From assembly GCA_024400455.1 (NCBI GenBank), contig JAKSMU010000008.1, positions 109,450 to 173,449 on the forward strand: a stretch of 64,000 nucleotides of DNA, given 5' to 3'. The DNA comes from Bacteroidales bacterium (GTDB taxonomy: Bacteria > Bacteroidota > Bacteroidia > Bacteroidales > F082). Both the position numbers and the translations under genes were made by a program. Under the pieces are notes generated by a model. It made no database searches and had not been told where the DNA came from. It was given only the letters and a program-made list of their open reading frames with translations. This document shows, piece after piece, positions 32,465-43,000 of this stretch (the stretch's first letter is position 1; every line of letters starts with the position of its first letter).

Positions 32465-32899
32465 ATGAGAAAAGCCATCATCCTCACCTTAATCTGTTTT
32501 GCTTTTTCTGCTAACATTTTTGCCCAGGAAAAAGAAGAGACCAAAGTCATCAATCTGACTTACAAGGAATTCATCAAGAAAGTCTGGAACTTCGAGAAAA
32601 ACCCAAGCACATTCAAGTATGAAGGCAAACTGCCTTGTGTCGTTGATTTTTATGCCACTTGGTGCGGACCATGCCGCAAGGTCTCCCCTATCATGGAAAA
32701 AATTGCAAAGGAATACGACGGCATGCTCACCGTTTACAAAATCGATGTCGACAAAGAGCCGAAACTTGCCGCCACATTTGAAGTCAGAAACATTCCTACG
32801 GTCCTTTTCATCCCAAAAGAAGGCCAACCCATGAAACAAGTCGGCGCTTTGAGCGAGCAGCAGTATAAGCAGATTATTGAGAACAACTTGCTGAAGTGA
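32465..32899 (+). CDS. Periplasmic thioredoxin-family protein
   Basis: 144 aa. Signal peptide to about residue 20 (NIFAQ), then a complete thioredoxin fold with active site WCGPC after VVDFYAT and the cis-Pro loop IPTVLFIP. The standard redox motif implies disulfide exchange in the periplasm. A short KVINLTYKEFIKKVW extension precedes the fold. It appears monocistronic, followed by a repeat hairpin. Confidence 0.93.
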   Translation: MRKAIILTLICFAFSANIFAQEKEETKVINLTYKEFIKKVWNFEKNPSTFKYEGKLPCVVDFYATWCGPCRKVSPIMEKIAKEYDGMLTVYKIDVDKEPKLAATFEVRNIPTVLFIPKEGQPMKQVGALSEQQYKQIIENNLLK

Positions 32900-32902
32900 G
32901 TT

Positions 32903-32992
32903 TGGTTTTCGGTTTTCAGTTTACAGTTTACAGTTTTTCAGTTACTGTAAAAAACTGACAACTGATAACTGAAAACCGATAACTGATAACCT
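32903..32992. repeat. Heptamer array followed by inverted heptamers
   Basis: Units of CAGTTTA-type on the left (CAGTTTA, CAGTTTA, CAGTTTTT, CAGTTACT) are followed by AACTGAC, AACTGAT, AACTGAA, AACTGAT on the right. TCGGTTTTCAGTT on the left is exactly complementary to part of the right arm, so the RNA can fold. It has the same architecture as the array at 10175-10246 but different sequence. Confidence 0.65.
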
Positions 32993-32998
32993 AAAAAA

Positions 32999-33604
32999 AT
33001 GAGCACATTATTCCCCACAGCCTACTTCCCGAGCATCGGCTACATGAAACTGTTTTTGCAAGCCGAACAGCCCGTCATCGAGATTTGGGACACCTACCAC
33101 AAACAGACTTTCCGCAACCGCTGTCAGGTGATGACCGCCAACGGCGTGCAGTCCTTGAGCATCCCCGTCAAGAAAGTGAACGGCAACCACACGATGACTA
33201 AAGACATGATTCTCAGCCCCGTGGAGCCATGGCAACAAATTCACCGCCGCTGTTTGGAGTCGGCTTACAAAGCTTCGCCTTATTTCGACCACTATTACGG
33301 ATACATTGCTCCTATCTTTGAAACCAAGTTCGAACGACTCACCGATGTCAACGATGCTGCACTGAAAGCCGTTTTCAAGATGCTGAAAATCGACAAGGAG
33401 ATCACGCACACAACAGATTACATTCACGAAGCGGAAAACGATTTCCGCGAACTGCTTTCCTCAAAGAATGCCGATTTAGGTTTACAGTTTCCGCCTTACT
33501 ACCAAGTGTTTTGCAACAAATATCCTTTTGCTCCCGACTTGAGCGTCCTGGACCTGATTTTCAATGAAGGGCCAGAGGCAAAAAAACATATTTTGGAAAG
33601 ATAG
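32999..33604 (+). CDS. WbqC-like family protein
   Basis: 201 aa, cytoplasmic. WbqC features: the N-terminal TAYFPSIGYMKLFLQAEQ, IPVKKVNG near residue 57, and C-terminal PPYYQVF and LSVLDLIFNEGPEA. Members are linked to surface polysaccharide or lipid biosynthesis, but in Bacteroidales the gene often stands alone as here. The reaction is unknown. The ATG is preceded by AAAAAA. Confidence 0.85.
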   Translation: MSTLFPTAYFPSIGYMKLFLQAEQPVIEIWDTYHKQTFRNRCQVMTANGVQSLSIPVKKVNGNHTMTKDMILSPVEPWQQIHRRCLESAYKASPYFDHYYGYIAPIFETKFERLTDVNDAALKAVFKMLKIDKEITHTTDYIHEAENDFRELLSSKNADLGLQFPPYYQVFCNKYPFAPDLSVLDLIFNEGPEAKKHILER

Positions 33605-33642
33605 AATTAAGGCTTCCCTTTTTCAAATTATAGCTGCCATAA

Positions 33643-35826
33643 TTAATTCTGGTTTTGTTTCATCGCTTCCTCAAAAATTTTCCAGTGAGATTCTGTCATT
33701 CGTTCAGGCGTGAAAAGGCATACTCCAGAAGCTTTAGACATCATGGCGACACACATTGCAACTCTCAGTTCAGCTGGCGATAGTCCAAGGCCTTCGGGAT
33801 CTTGTATGTCGGCCCTGTTTTGCCAGTCGCGGCAGATGAATAACCCACTGATGACTGGTTTATCCGTGGACAACACCGCTTCTTGGGTAACTTTGCCCAC
33901 CCACTCTGCCGGTTCAATATAGAAATCGTTGTAATTCATCGGGAAAAACATATCGCATTCCCAATCATTCCATTGTTGCCGCACCATTGGTTCAGCATAA
34001 CTATAAGGACCAGGAAAAACATCAGCGCTGACACGGAAACCATTGTCATGCAACGCTTTGCAGATTGCATTCACCAAATTGGTGATGTTGTCGCAACGGA
34101 ATTGCGCCCATTCGGGAATTGAGGCGGGATCAACGCCTTCAGCCAATTTCGCCTTGATGTCAATACCTGTTTGGCCTTTGAAATCAGCGCAACACGACTC
34201 GCAATAGCAGTAATCTGCGCCCGGATATTCCTGCACCTTACCCTCGGCATTCCGCCATTCATGATGGATTCTGTCCTGATATTTTTGCCACAGTCCTTCG
34301 GCAAGGATGACATCGGCATAACGGATATAGTCGAGTTGCACATAATCCACATTAGGAATTTGAGCCAACTGGAGGTATTGCTGCGTCAGCCAATTGATTA
34401 CCTCAGGATTATGAGGATCAAGTGTCTGATAATAATCGACATACGCACGATATTGAGGCACCGAAGCCGATTGTCCCCATCGGTTGACAGTGTACCAAAC
34501 AGAATCCAAACCACCTTGAAGCATTGCGGCTGCCCAAGCATGATATTCCAATCCGACTTCGTGAGCTATTGCTGCGCAATTGGCCGTTTTCTCGAAGTCG
34601 AATCCGCAATTCATGCAGACGCCAGTGATACCATGGCACTTCCACGACTCCATAACAGCGCGAAGGCTATCTTCAGAGACATGCTCCTGGTCCCACGAAC
34701 TCCAGACGTATGCTTTCATGGCAGTTTTCGGTTGTCTTCTGCGTATGCAGCCACATTCATCAATGCTGACAGTGCTGCCATCAGTTTTTGTGACCGTTAT
34801 CTCAAATTTACGGGTGGTAGCTTCCAACGCTATCTCAGCGTCATCAGGCAGGAGAGCGAGGTCTTCTTTGCTTAATCCGAACTGTTCAAGTCGGTTGAAA
34901 TAGGTTTCAGTGCTTTCGAATTGTTCGCCCTGGGCATAAAACATGGCCCAAAGCAGTTTTTCGATGTTATGGTTAGCAGGATAACGGAAACTGTCGGTGC
35001 CGGCCGGCTTGTTTGAAAAATAGAGATAATTCCAACGCTCGGGCATGTGCATGTTGATTTTGCCCGTAGCAGGACAAGTCCAATTGTATTCGGGGAGAAA
35101 TTCACCCGCCTCATTTTGCTTGCGTTCCGTCTTGCCATTCACATTTTGGGTCTGCCATTCTACGCGCGAAAAACCTAGACGCCAGTAGTTGCCGGCCATG
35201 AGTGGAACTTCGAAATTGTGAGCTACAGCTCTTTGAGGGATAGCCAGTTCCACGCTCCATCCTTGGTCGATGTCGGAATCATCGTTAAGAGTGCCGTTGA
35301 TATGGGTGGCAATCTTGACACCGGGAGCATTCCACGCAATGTTTACGAAAGTGCCAGAGGCTGTTCGGTAAGGTTTGGTGAGGAAGAGGTCGAAAAGAGT
35401 GCCAAGAGCATTGAATTCCATTTCAAAATAGTTCTGACCATCGTTATCCGGATCAAGAAAAATTTCAAAATCAGGCTCTTGATAGATTACTTCATCGTGT
35501 TGTGTAATAGATGCCCAAATATTAGGTTCTTCCAATTCTGCCGCAATGTAGAGATAATCATCGTCCCAAAGCATGCGAGCCTGAGTGTAATAAAGCGGGA
35601 GCGGAAAACCTTCGCCGCTGATATCCTGAAACTTGTCGATGATGGGGGCATTTTGCCATGCAGCCTCATCGGGAACGCCATCGATGACGATGGGTGTTTT
35701 CGTGCGATAGACCACATAACCATTAGGGTCGGTAAGCTGACGCCAAAAACGCTGGGTAAGACCTTGGGCGATGGCATCCGTTGCAAACAAGACCATTGAA
35801 ATCAATACAAAAAGTGTTTTCATCAT
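33643..35826 (-). CDS. Secreted CBM9-like / family-10-type glycosyl hydrolase fusion
   Basis: 727 aa. Signal peptide to residue 20 (DAIAQ). Residues about 45-270 form a CBM9-like domain (IVIDGVPDEAAWQNAP, WDDDYLYIAAELEEP, FEIFLDPDNDGQNYFEMEFNA); residues about 370-720 form a GHL10-type catalytic barrel (KAYVWSSWD, HAWAAAML, VDYVQLDYIRYAD, FRVSADVFPGPYS, FPMNYNDFY). Asp in QLDYIRY and the DVFP region are the likely catalytic positions. It probably cleaves a glycan in the periplasm or at the surface; the substrate is unknown. Two ATGs at the start (35826/35823). Confidence 0.85.
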   Translation of the reverse strand: MMKTLFVLISMVLFATDAIAQGLTQRFWRQLTDPNGYVVYRTKTPIVIDGVPDEAAWQNAPIIDKFQDISGEGFPLPLYYTQARMLWDDDYLYIAAELEEPNIWASITQHDEVIYQEPDFEIFLDPDNDGQNYFEMEFNALGTLFDLFLTKPYRTASGTFVNIAWNAPGVKIATHINGTLNDDSDIDQGWSVELAIPQRAVAHNFEVPLMAGNYWRLGFSRVEWQTQNVNGKTERKQNEAGEFLPEYNWTCPATGKINMHMPERWNYLYFSNKPAGTDSFRYPANHNIEKLLWAMFYAQGEQFESTETYFNRLEQFGLSKEDLALLPDDAEIALEATTRKFEITVTKTDGSTVSIDECGCIRRRQPKTAMKAYVWSSWDQEHVSEDSLRAVMESWKCHGITGVCMNCGFDFEKTANCAAIAHEVGLEYHAWAAAMLQGGLDSVWYTVNRWGQSASVPQYRAYVDYYQTLDPHNPEVINWLTQQYLQLAQIPNVDYVQLDYIRYADVILAEGLWQKYQDRIHHEWRNAEGKVQEYPGADYCYCESCCADFKGQTGIDIKAKLAEGVDPASIPEWAQFRCDNITNLVNAICKALHDNGFRVSADVFPGPYSYAEPMVRQQWNDWECDMFFPMNYNDFYIEPAEWVGKVTQEAVLSTDKPVISGLFICRDWQNRADIQDPEGLGLSPAELRVAMCVAMMSKASGVCLFTPERMTESHWKIFEEAMKQNQN

Positions 35827-36143
35827 TGGACGATGCTGTGATGGACATTATTTTCGGACTGCAAATGTAAGGAAAATAGGCAATAATATACTTTTCGACC
35901 TATATTTGTTAATATGCCAACCAACACAGTGCCCGAAGGGTCAAAACCGCACCTGCCATATACCCGCTCCGTACTTCGTCCAATACTTGTCCATACTTCG
36001 CCCAATGCTCATCCAATCCGGAGAATTGGACAAACTGTGTGTCAGGTTGTTACAAACAAAGGCATAAGTACGGCGAGGACCTTGGGAGGTGGCAGTCAAT
36101 AGATGCCTTTGATTATAGCTTCTTAGGTTAATTCTTATCTGTT
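35827..36143. other. 317-base intergenic region with degenerate repeats
   Basis: Between 35965 and 36045 lie repeated units (TACTTCGTCCAA, TACTTGTCCA, TACTTCGCCCAA, TGCTCATCCAA) followed by an inverted ATTGGAC. A 62-codon frame (35914-36102) runs across them but lacks coding character. A promoter for the minus-strand glycosidase should lie at the left end; no clear -7 box was found. Confidence 0.5.
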
Positions 36144-37577
36144 TTACTTCACCACAAACTTGCGGGTTTCATTGCCCACCTTGATAAAATACATGCCAGC
36201 CGGCAAATCAGAGACGTCAATAGTAGTTTCAGACGCATTTTTCACGAGGCCTTCCTTCACCTTTCGTCCCGTCAGATTGATGATGCTATATTCCATTGCA
36301 TCAGGCGATTCCAGAATAAGAACGTCATGAGTCGGATTTGGATAGATGGCCATGCGACCATTGCTGTTTTCCACAACATTTGTAATGTTTATGAGAACAT
36401 AATTGAGGTCTGGATCTGATTCACTTAGTGCCGGGTCTGATTCGCAATCATCGTCATACAAAGCCGTCACTTGATAATAATAGGTGCCGATTGGCGATGC
36501 GTCAAAATATTCGTAATAGTCCTGACCTTCGACTGCATCGATTTGAGCGATTCGGGTGTAATCATTGCCATCGATGGAACGATACACATTGTATTTCACC
36601 AAGTTGGAACGCGACTTTGCAGCGCCCCAAGAGACCAAAGCACCGTATGTATCATCTTCATCATTATAAATGTATTCGCCACGGATTGGCGCGCCTGCTT
36701 CGCAAGTGGTTGGACCGATATACATGTCCTTGTCGAGGCAATTCGACCAAGTGATAGGCGACTCGCGCGGTTCCTGAAGCGTTGAATCGAGGGCCTGACG
36801 GTTACCTGCGTAAACGCAGCCAATGCCCCATTTATAAACGCCAGGTTCAAGGTCAGCAAACGACACATCGAGGAAAAGGGTATCGTGCAATTCACAACTC
36901 AAGACCTCTGTGTTTTCGAGAGTATATTCGCCCATGTTGTAGCAATCGGTGCGATACACACGGAAGTGCGAAAAAGCACGGCCTTCAGGATCGGTGAGGC
37001 CGTAACCTTTATCATCTTGAAAACTGAAATTGATGTTATCCACATAATAGCGGTCTTCGCCTGAGTTGACAGAGCCGTCCTTGGTGTAAGCCCACTTGAA
37101 AGTGTGCTCGCCCTCGGTGATTTCATAACGATGTTCAGTCCAAGTGGCAGTGCCTGTCGCGGAATATTGCTGCACGCCATCGATGTAGAAATAGCCATAG
37201 TCCCAGCTGGATTCCGACGAAATGTAATCGTAGAAACTCATGAGGCCGTCACGCGGAATGTTGACGGTCACTTCGATGCTGGAAGTTGAAGAGCCCACGT
37301 TATAGTTGGAGGAACACATGCAATAAGTGCCTTCCTGCGGATGATTGGTCGAAATTTCCCAAGGATAGGAACCCTGAAGGTCCCAAGCGTACGACGAAAA
37401 GTCGCCCGATTCGAAATCCTCAATCATTGAGCTCAAGGGTCCCCAGCTCCAATACACCTTGACGTAAGGTGAATTCGGGTCTTCAGGATCAGGATAGTAT
37501 TCAGCCCTGACCTCTGCTTTTAATGCAAATGGCATGAACAACGCCAAGCCTAACAATACGGTAAATAATCTCTTCAT
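36144..37577 (-). CDS. T9SS-exported adhesin (choice-of-anchor J, gingipain adhesin-like)
   Basis: 477 aa. Signal peptide to about residue 22 (LKAEV). A cleaved-adhesin/choice-of-anchor J domain spans about 50-190 (IEDFESGDFSSYAWDLQGS, then RYYVDNINFSF), followed by fibronectin-like modules (FSHFRVYRTDC; SNLVKYNVYRSIDGNDY) and a type A sorting domain (MAIYPNPTHDV ... FVVK). The layout recalls hemagglutinin/adhesin modules of Porphyromonas proteases but without a protease. ATG at 37577 is chosen over a TTG two codons upstream. Confidence 0.85.
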   Translation of the reverse strand: MKRLFTVLLGLALFMPFALKAEVRAEYYPDPEDPNSPYVKVYWSWGPLSSMIEDFESGDFSSYAWDLQGSYPWEISTNHPQEGTYCMCSSNYNVGSSTSSIEVTVNIPRDGLMSFYDYISSESSWDYGYFYIDGVQQYSATGTATWTEHRYEITEGEHTFKWAYTKDGSVNSGEDRYYVDNINFSFQDDKGYGLTDPEGRAFSHFRVYRTDCYNMGEYTLENTEVLSCELHDTLFLDVSFADLEPGVYKWGIGCVYAGNRQALDSTLQEPRESPITWSNCLDKDMYIGPTTCEAGAPIRGEYIYNDEDDTYGALVSWGAAKSRSNLVKYNVYRSIDGNDYTRIAQIDAVEGQDYYEYFDASPIGTYYYQVTALYDDDCESDPALSESDPDLNYVLINITNVVENSNGRMAIYPNPTHDVLILESPDAMEYSIINLTGRKVKEGLVKNASETTIDVSDLPAGMYFIKVGNETRKFVVK

Positions 37578-37802
37578 ATTCAATTGCGTTTGATGATTTT
37601 TAAAGTTTTCGGCTGCTAAAATAGGGAAAAAACAGGTATTGAAAAGAAGTTTTGTGATTTTTCAGAAATTTTGTTTGCAAAGCATCAATCCAACATTTTC
37701 ATTTCAGTATTGTTTATAGATAAATCCATACGTTTCAGCGTTCATATCGTCCTTTTCAGATAATATTTCCGCAATCATTTTTTTTGTTCTCTACAAATGT
37801 CC

Positions 37803-37810
37803 TATTTTTG
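37803..37810 (+). promoter_or_regulatory. -7 box of the TetR-efflux operon
   Basis: TATTTTTG, 37 bases before the ATG at 37848; a TTTG at 37783-37786 lies closer than usual. It excludes the upstream in-frame ATG at 37797. Confidence 0.55.
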
Positions 37811-37847
37811 CACCGAAAAACCATATCGGTCTAAAAAGTACAAAATA

Positions 37848-38450
37848 ATGAAAGAAGGGAAAACACGGAAAAGCATACTCGAAGTCGCAAAAGCCCTGTT
37901 CGACAAGTTCGGCTACGACAAGACCTCGATGAACGACATTGCCCTACATTCACACAAGGCGAAAGGTTCGCTCTACTATAATTTCAATAGCAAAATTGAC
38001 ATTTATAAAGAACTGATTGAACAAGAGTTAGACAACATCCGAACGAAACTTCAGGAGAAATGTCGCTTGCAGGAACTTCACGAAAGCAACCGCCAAATCT
38101 CGCAGTATCTGCTCGAAAGAATGGAACTTTTCAACCAGACCGTCATGCTGAAACAGACCCTCTCGGCACAATATTTCGGCACCAACCACGAAATTGTGAC
38201 CATCACCAAGGAAATCCGGAAAAAATTCGATCAATGGGAATGGAATTACTTCTACGGCATCTGCCAAAAAGGAAAGGAAAACAAAATTTTAGGCAACGAA
38301 ATCAAGCCGAGCGTGTTTGCCGACATGTTCCAGATGCTGCTGAAAGGATTGGAAGTGCAGTTTTTTGCCAAAGACAGCTATAAGGAATCGAGAAAGACTT
38401 ACGAAGCCATGGTAAATTTCATACTTAAAAACATGACAATCAGTAATTAA
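37848..38450 (+). CDS. TetR-family transcriptional regulator
   Basis: 200 aa. The N-terminal HTH (residues about 5-50) is canonical: RKSILEVAKALFDKFGYDKTSMNDIALHSHKAKGSLYYNF in overlapping parts. The C-terminal ligand domain is helical. It is the first gene of an operon with a lipoprotein and an RND tripartite pump, so it most likely represses this operon and is released by a pump substrate (inference from context). Confidence 0.92.
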   Translation: MKEGKTRKSILEVAKALFDKFGYDKTSMNDIALHSHKAKGSLYYNFNSKIDIYKELIEQELDNIRTKLQEKCRLQELHESNRQISQYLLERMELFNQTVMLKQTLSAQYFGTNHEIVTITKEIRKKFDQWEWNYFYGICQKGKENKILGNEIKPSVFADMFQMLLKGLEVQFFAKDSYKESRKTYEAMVNFILKNMTISN

Positions 38451-38461
38451 ACACAAATACA

Positions 38462-38977
38462 ATGAAAAAATCCAGTTTCATCATCACATTGATTTGCCTC
38501 ATCAGTTTGGCATCGTGCCACAAAAGCGGCATGAACCTGTTCCGCGGCGAATATTCCATCAAGACTTCGGGCAACGTCACCTTGAACCAAATCATGCATG
38601 AAGGCGACACCACACAACCCGTCAATTTTGAAGCGGCTTTGCCTAACGACATCGGTCAGATGGAAATCAGCACCTTGGACAAAAATGCCGACAGCGTGCT
38701 GGTCGTCATGAACATTATGGGCGGCGAAGTCATTGTAGCTCACGCATCTTGCGACGGCGACGAAATCATTTTCAAGGATTTCAGGCGCAACACCTTGATG
38801 TTTTCGGTAGGCGATGAGATCAACATTAACACTGAAGTCAAAGTCAGCGCTTCGGGCAAAATGTTCGAAGACAACACCATCGTCATCGACATGAATTATG
38901 ATGGCGAAGCCACCATCGATGAGAGAGATTACAAGATTCACGGCAACGACATTAGGATGGTTGCCAACCGAAACTAA
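38462..38977 (+). CDS. Lipoprotein encoded in the efflux operon
   Basis: 171 aa. Lipobox SLASC near residue 19. The mature part has calycin-like strands (GEYSIKTSGNVTL, MEISTLDKNADSVLVVMNIMGGE, NINTEVKVSASG). The family is unknown. It starts 11 bases after the tetR stop and ends 12 bases before the adaptor gene, so it belongs to the efflux unit; it may bind a pump substrate in the periplasm, but this is speculation. Confidence 0.7.
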   Translation: MKKSSFIITLICLISLASCHKSGMNLFRGEYSIKTSGNVTLNQIMHEGDTTQPVNFEAALPNDIGQMEISTLDKNADSVLVVMNIMGGEVIVAHASCDGDEIIFKDFRRNTLMFSVGDEININTEVKVSASGKMFEDNTIVIDMNYDGEATIDERDYKIHGNDIRMVANRN

Positions 38978-38989
38978 TTCCATAAATAT

Positions 38990-40018
38990 ATGAGAACCAA
39001 ACATTTGTCATTCATCATCATTGCTTTGATGTTCACGGCTTGCCAGGAAGTCGCAAAAGACAAGCCCAAAGCCGAGCGTATCATTCCTGTCGGCACCATG
39101 AGCATCGATTCGGTCAGCGGCATCGTCAGCCATACCTATGTTGGCACCTTAGAAGAAGGCCAGTCCATCGATTTGAGCTTCAAATACGGCGGCACTTTGG
39201 AAAGTCTTGCTGTGAAAGAAGGCACGCAGGTCAGGAAAGGTCAGATGATTGCGCGGGTTTCATCGCCATCGCTGGAAAACACCTTACGTTCATCGCAAGC
39301 CACACTCGAACAAGCCAAAGACGCTTACGACCGACTGAAAAAAGTGTATGACAACGGCAGTCTGCCCGAAATAAAATGGAAGGAAATGGTCGCCAACCTC
39401 GAGAAAGCGCAAGCCGCCTACGACCTCGCCCTTTCGATGACCAACGAGAACAACCTTTACGCGCCTTTCGGAGGCACCGTCACGGATTTGGACGTCGAAA
39501 TCGGGCAAAACATATCGCCTTTGATTCCCATTGCACGGCTCATCAACACCGATGGCCTTGCCGTCAGGATTGCCGTTCCCGAAAACGAAATTGCAAACAT
39601 CCATCTTGGCGATTTGGCCACCGTTACCATTCCCGCATTGGGCGACACGGTCATTGAAGGGAGCGTCACCGAAAAGAGCATGACGGCATCGCTTATGGCG
39701 CACAGTTATCCCGCCAAAGTCAGCCTTGCGAACTGCATCAAGGGCCTTGCACCCGGCATGATTGGGAAAGTCGCCATGAAAGCCGACATCAGCAACGGCA
39801 TCGTGATTCCAGCCAATGCAGTACTCATCAACAACGAAGGCAAGTTCGTCTGGATTGTGAAAGACGGCTGCGCGACACGCCGCCAGATTACCATTACCGG
39901 CTATTCGGGCAAGGGCATCGTGGTAGGCAGCGGTCTCAACATCGGCGACCATGTCATCACCGAAGGCTATCAGAAAATCAGCGAAGGAATGAAAGTCTCG
40001 GAATATGAAAAAGATTAA
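38990..40018 (+). CDS. RND efflux periplasmic adaptor (membrane fusion protein)
   Basis: 342 aa. Lipobox FTAC near residue 18 anchors it to the inner membrane. Family order is visible: beta-barrel/lipoyl half (GTLEEGQSIDLSFKYGGTLESLAVKEGTQVRKGQMIARV), a short helical hairpin (TLEQAKDAYDRLKKVYDNG), lipoyl second half (LYAPFGGTVTDLDVEIGQNI), and the membrane-proximal domain. It bridges the RND pump and the TolC channel. It overlaps the pump gene by 14 bases. Confidence 0.94.
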   Translation: MRTKHLSFIIIALMFTACQEVAKDKPKAERIIPVGTMSIDSVSGIVSHTYVGTLEEGQSIDLSFKYGGTLESLAVKEGTQVRKGQMIARVSSPSLENTLRSSQATLEQAKDAYDRLKKVYDNGSLPEIKWKEMVANLEKAQAAYDLALSMTNENNLYAPFGGTVTDLDVEIGQNISPLIPIARLINTDGLAVRIAVPENEIANIHLGDLATVTIPALGDTVIEGSVTEKSMTASLMAHSYPAKVSLANCIKGLAPGMIGKVAMKADISNGIVIPANAVLINNEGKFVWIVKDGCATRRQITITGYSGKGIVVGSGLNIGDHVITEGYQKISEGMKVSEYEKD

Positions 40019-43000
40019 GGACAAAGGACTTATAGCAGGCTGCATCCGGCACCAGCGCATCATTTTAATGGTTATACTTGCCATTGTTGCCTTTGGCGTG
40101 TATGCCCTCATCGACATGAAAAAGGATGAGTTTCCGGCTTTCACCATCAGGCAAGGCATTGTGGCAGGCATTTATCCGGGCGCCAATTCCGAAGAGGTTG
40201 AAGAACAGCTGACCAAGCCCCTCGAACAGATACTTTATGCCATGCCCGAAGTCGACCGAAAAGGCACCTATTCCGTTTCAAAAGACGGACTTTGCTACGT
40301 TTACGTCAGTCTTGACCTTTCGGTGAAAGACAAAGATGCTGCATGGTCGAAAATCAGGCATAAACTCAACGAATCCAAGACATTAAGTTTTCCCGTTGGC
40401 GTTTTGGCCTTGGCCGTCATTGATGATTTCGGCGACACTTCTTCCCTGCTCATCGCAATGGAATCGGACGACAAGACCTACCGCGAAATGCACAGCTACA
40501 CCGAAGACCTGACCCGCCGCCTGCGCGACATTCCCGAAATGGGCAATGTGAGGGTGATGGGTGAGCAGACCGAAGAAATCGCCGTCACCATCGACAAGGA
40601 AAAGCTTTCGTTTTACGGCATCAGCCCAAAAACGCTGATGCTGCAATACGCCACGCAAGGCCTGCAAACCACGACCGGTTCCTTCAAAACCGATGATTTC
40701 GACTTCGACCTCCACATTCAGAACCCCATTGTTTCCGAGCAGGAACTCGAAGACCAAATCATTTACTCCGACCCGGCAGGCAACACCATCCGCCTGCGCG
40801 ATGTGGCCACCGTTGAACGCCGTTACGCCGAACCTTCTAAAGTGGTGAACTACAACGGCAACAATGCCCTCATCATTTCCGTCGAGATGCGAAAAGGCTA
40901 CAACATCGTCGCTTTCGGCAACGAAGTGGAGAAGGTGCTGACCGCGTTCCAATCCACCCTGCCCGACAGCGTGAAGATGTTCCGCATCACCGACCAGCCG
41001 AAAGTGGTCAAGAAATCCGTCAACTCGTTTTTGCGCGATTTGGTCATTTCGATGTTGGTCGTCATCATCGTCATGCTGATGCTCTTCCCCCTGCGCACCG
41101 CCTTGATTGCCAGTTCGGGACTTCCCGTCTGCACCGCCATCAGCATCGCCTTGATGTATATCTTTGGCATTGAGCTGAATACCGTCACTTTGGCGGCGCT
41201 CATTGTCGTGTTGGGCATGATTGTCGATGACTCCATTATTAATATAGATGGCTACATCGACAAACTGAGTCAAGGCTACGAACCTTTCGAGGCCGCCACC
41301 AAAAGCGCCCGCGAACTGTTCATGCCCATGCTCATCGCCACCAGCGCCATCGCCTGCATGTTCTTCCCCATGACGCGCATCATCACGGGACCTTTGGGCG
41401 AGTTCGTGCAACTGTTTCCCTGGACCGTCGCCTTCTCGCTCATGTCGTCGCTAGCCTACGCCATGCTCGTGATTCCCGCCTTGGAAATCAAGTTCATCAA
41501 ACCCGAGACCGAGACACGGCAAATCAGCAAATTCGAACGCGGACAAATCCGTTTCTTCCACACCCTGCAAGGCCTTTACGACAAAATGCAGAGACACTGT
41601 TTCAAGCACCCGCATTTCACCATTGGTTTGGGCATTGTTTCCATCGTTTTAGGCATACTGATGTTCCTCGCGCTCAACGTGCAGATGATGCCGATGGCCG
41701 ACCGCGACTGCTTTGCCATCGAGATACGTCTGCCCGAAGGCAGCAGTCTGCAAGAAACCACACACATCAGCGATTCGCTGCAAGGCATGTTATTGAAAGA
41801 CAAACGTGTAACTTCCGTAACTGCATTCATCGGCGAAACCGCGCCACGTTTCCACGTGACCTATTCGCCCAGCATTCCCGCCAAAAACCTTTCGCAGCTG
41901 ATTGTGAACACCAAATCGAAGCAAGACACTGAAGACCTGCTGAAAGAAATGGACGACAAATACGCCTATTATTTCACCAATGCCCATGTGCGATTCCGCC
42001 AAATGGACTATCAAGCCGTCAGCAATCCCGTGGAGGTTTACGTTTATGGCGACGATTATACCAAGACCTCAATTGTTGCGCAACAAATCAAGGATTACAT
42101 GCTTACCTTAGACAATGAACTGCGTTGGGTTCATTCCGACTACGACGAGTTCACCCCATCGGTAGGCGTCACCATGAAACCCGAAGAAAGCGCACGTTTA
42201 GGGCTCACCAAAGGCATCCTTTCACTCGAATTAGCCTCAAGCCTTGGCGGGCAACCGCTCACCACAATTTGGGAAGACGGCAGAAACATTCCCGTGAAGC
42301 TCTATGCGGAAAACAACTGCGATACCGATGATTATGAATCCATCAGCAACCAACTGATTCCGACCATGACGCCTGGGCTTAGCGTGCCGCTGCGGCAAGT
42401 CGCCGACATCAGCCCCGAATGGCATCCTGCAAAACTCATCCACCGCGACGGTAAAAACGTGATTACCGTAGGCGCCGACATGAAATTCTGGAAACCGCAA
42501 ACGGTGAGCATGAAGAAAATCCAGACCTTCATCAACAGCGAAATCACCCCCAATTTGCCCGAAGGCGTGAGCATTGAATATGGTGGACTCTCATCGCTCA
42601 ACACGGGCGTCATTCCTGAAATTCTTTGGAGCCTGATTGCCGCCGTTGCTGTCCTGCTCATCTTCTTAGTGGCTTATTTCAAGAAACTCAACTTGGCTGT
42701 TCTCACCTTGGGCTCCAGCACTTTGTGCATGTTCGGCGCTTTCTTTGGCGAGTGGCTTTTCGGCCTCGATTTCGGCATGACCTCTGTGCTTGGCATCGTC
42801 AGCCTCATCGGCATCATCGTCCGCAACGGCATTGTGATGTACGAATACGCCGAGACCCTCCGCACCGACGAAGGCCTCACGCCGCACGATGCCGCCATGA
42901 AAGCCGGCAGTCGCCGTATGCGACCCATCTTCCTCACCTCCGCCACAACCGCCTTGGGCGTCATCCCGATGATTATCAGCCGCAACCCGCTTTGGACACC

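Noticed and set aside
40383..41411. 342-codon minus-strand frame rich in His, Asp and Glu
   Set aside because: It is antisense to the RND pump gene; composition reflects complementary codons of a membrane protein.
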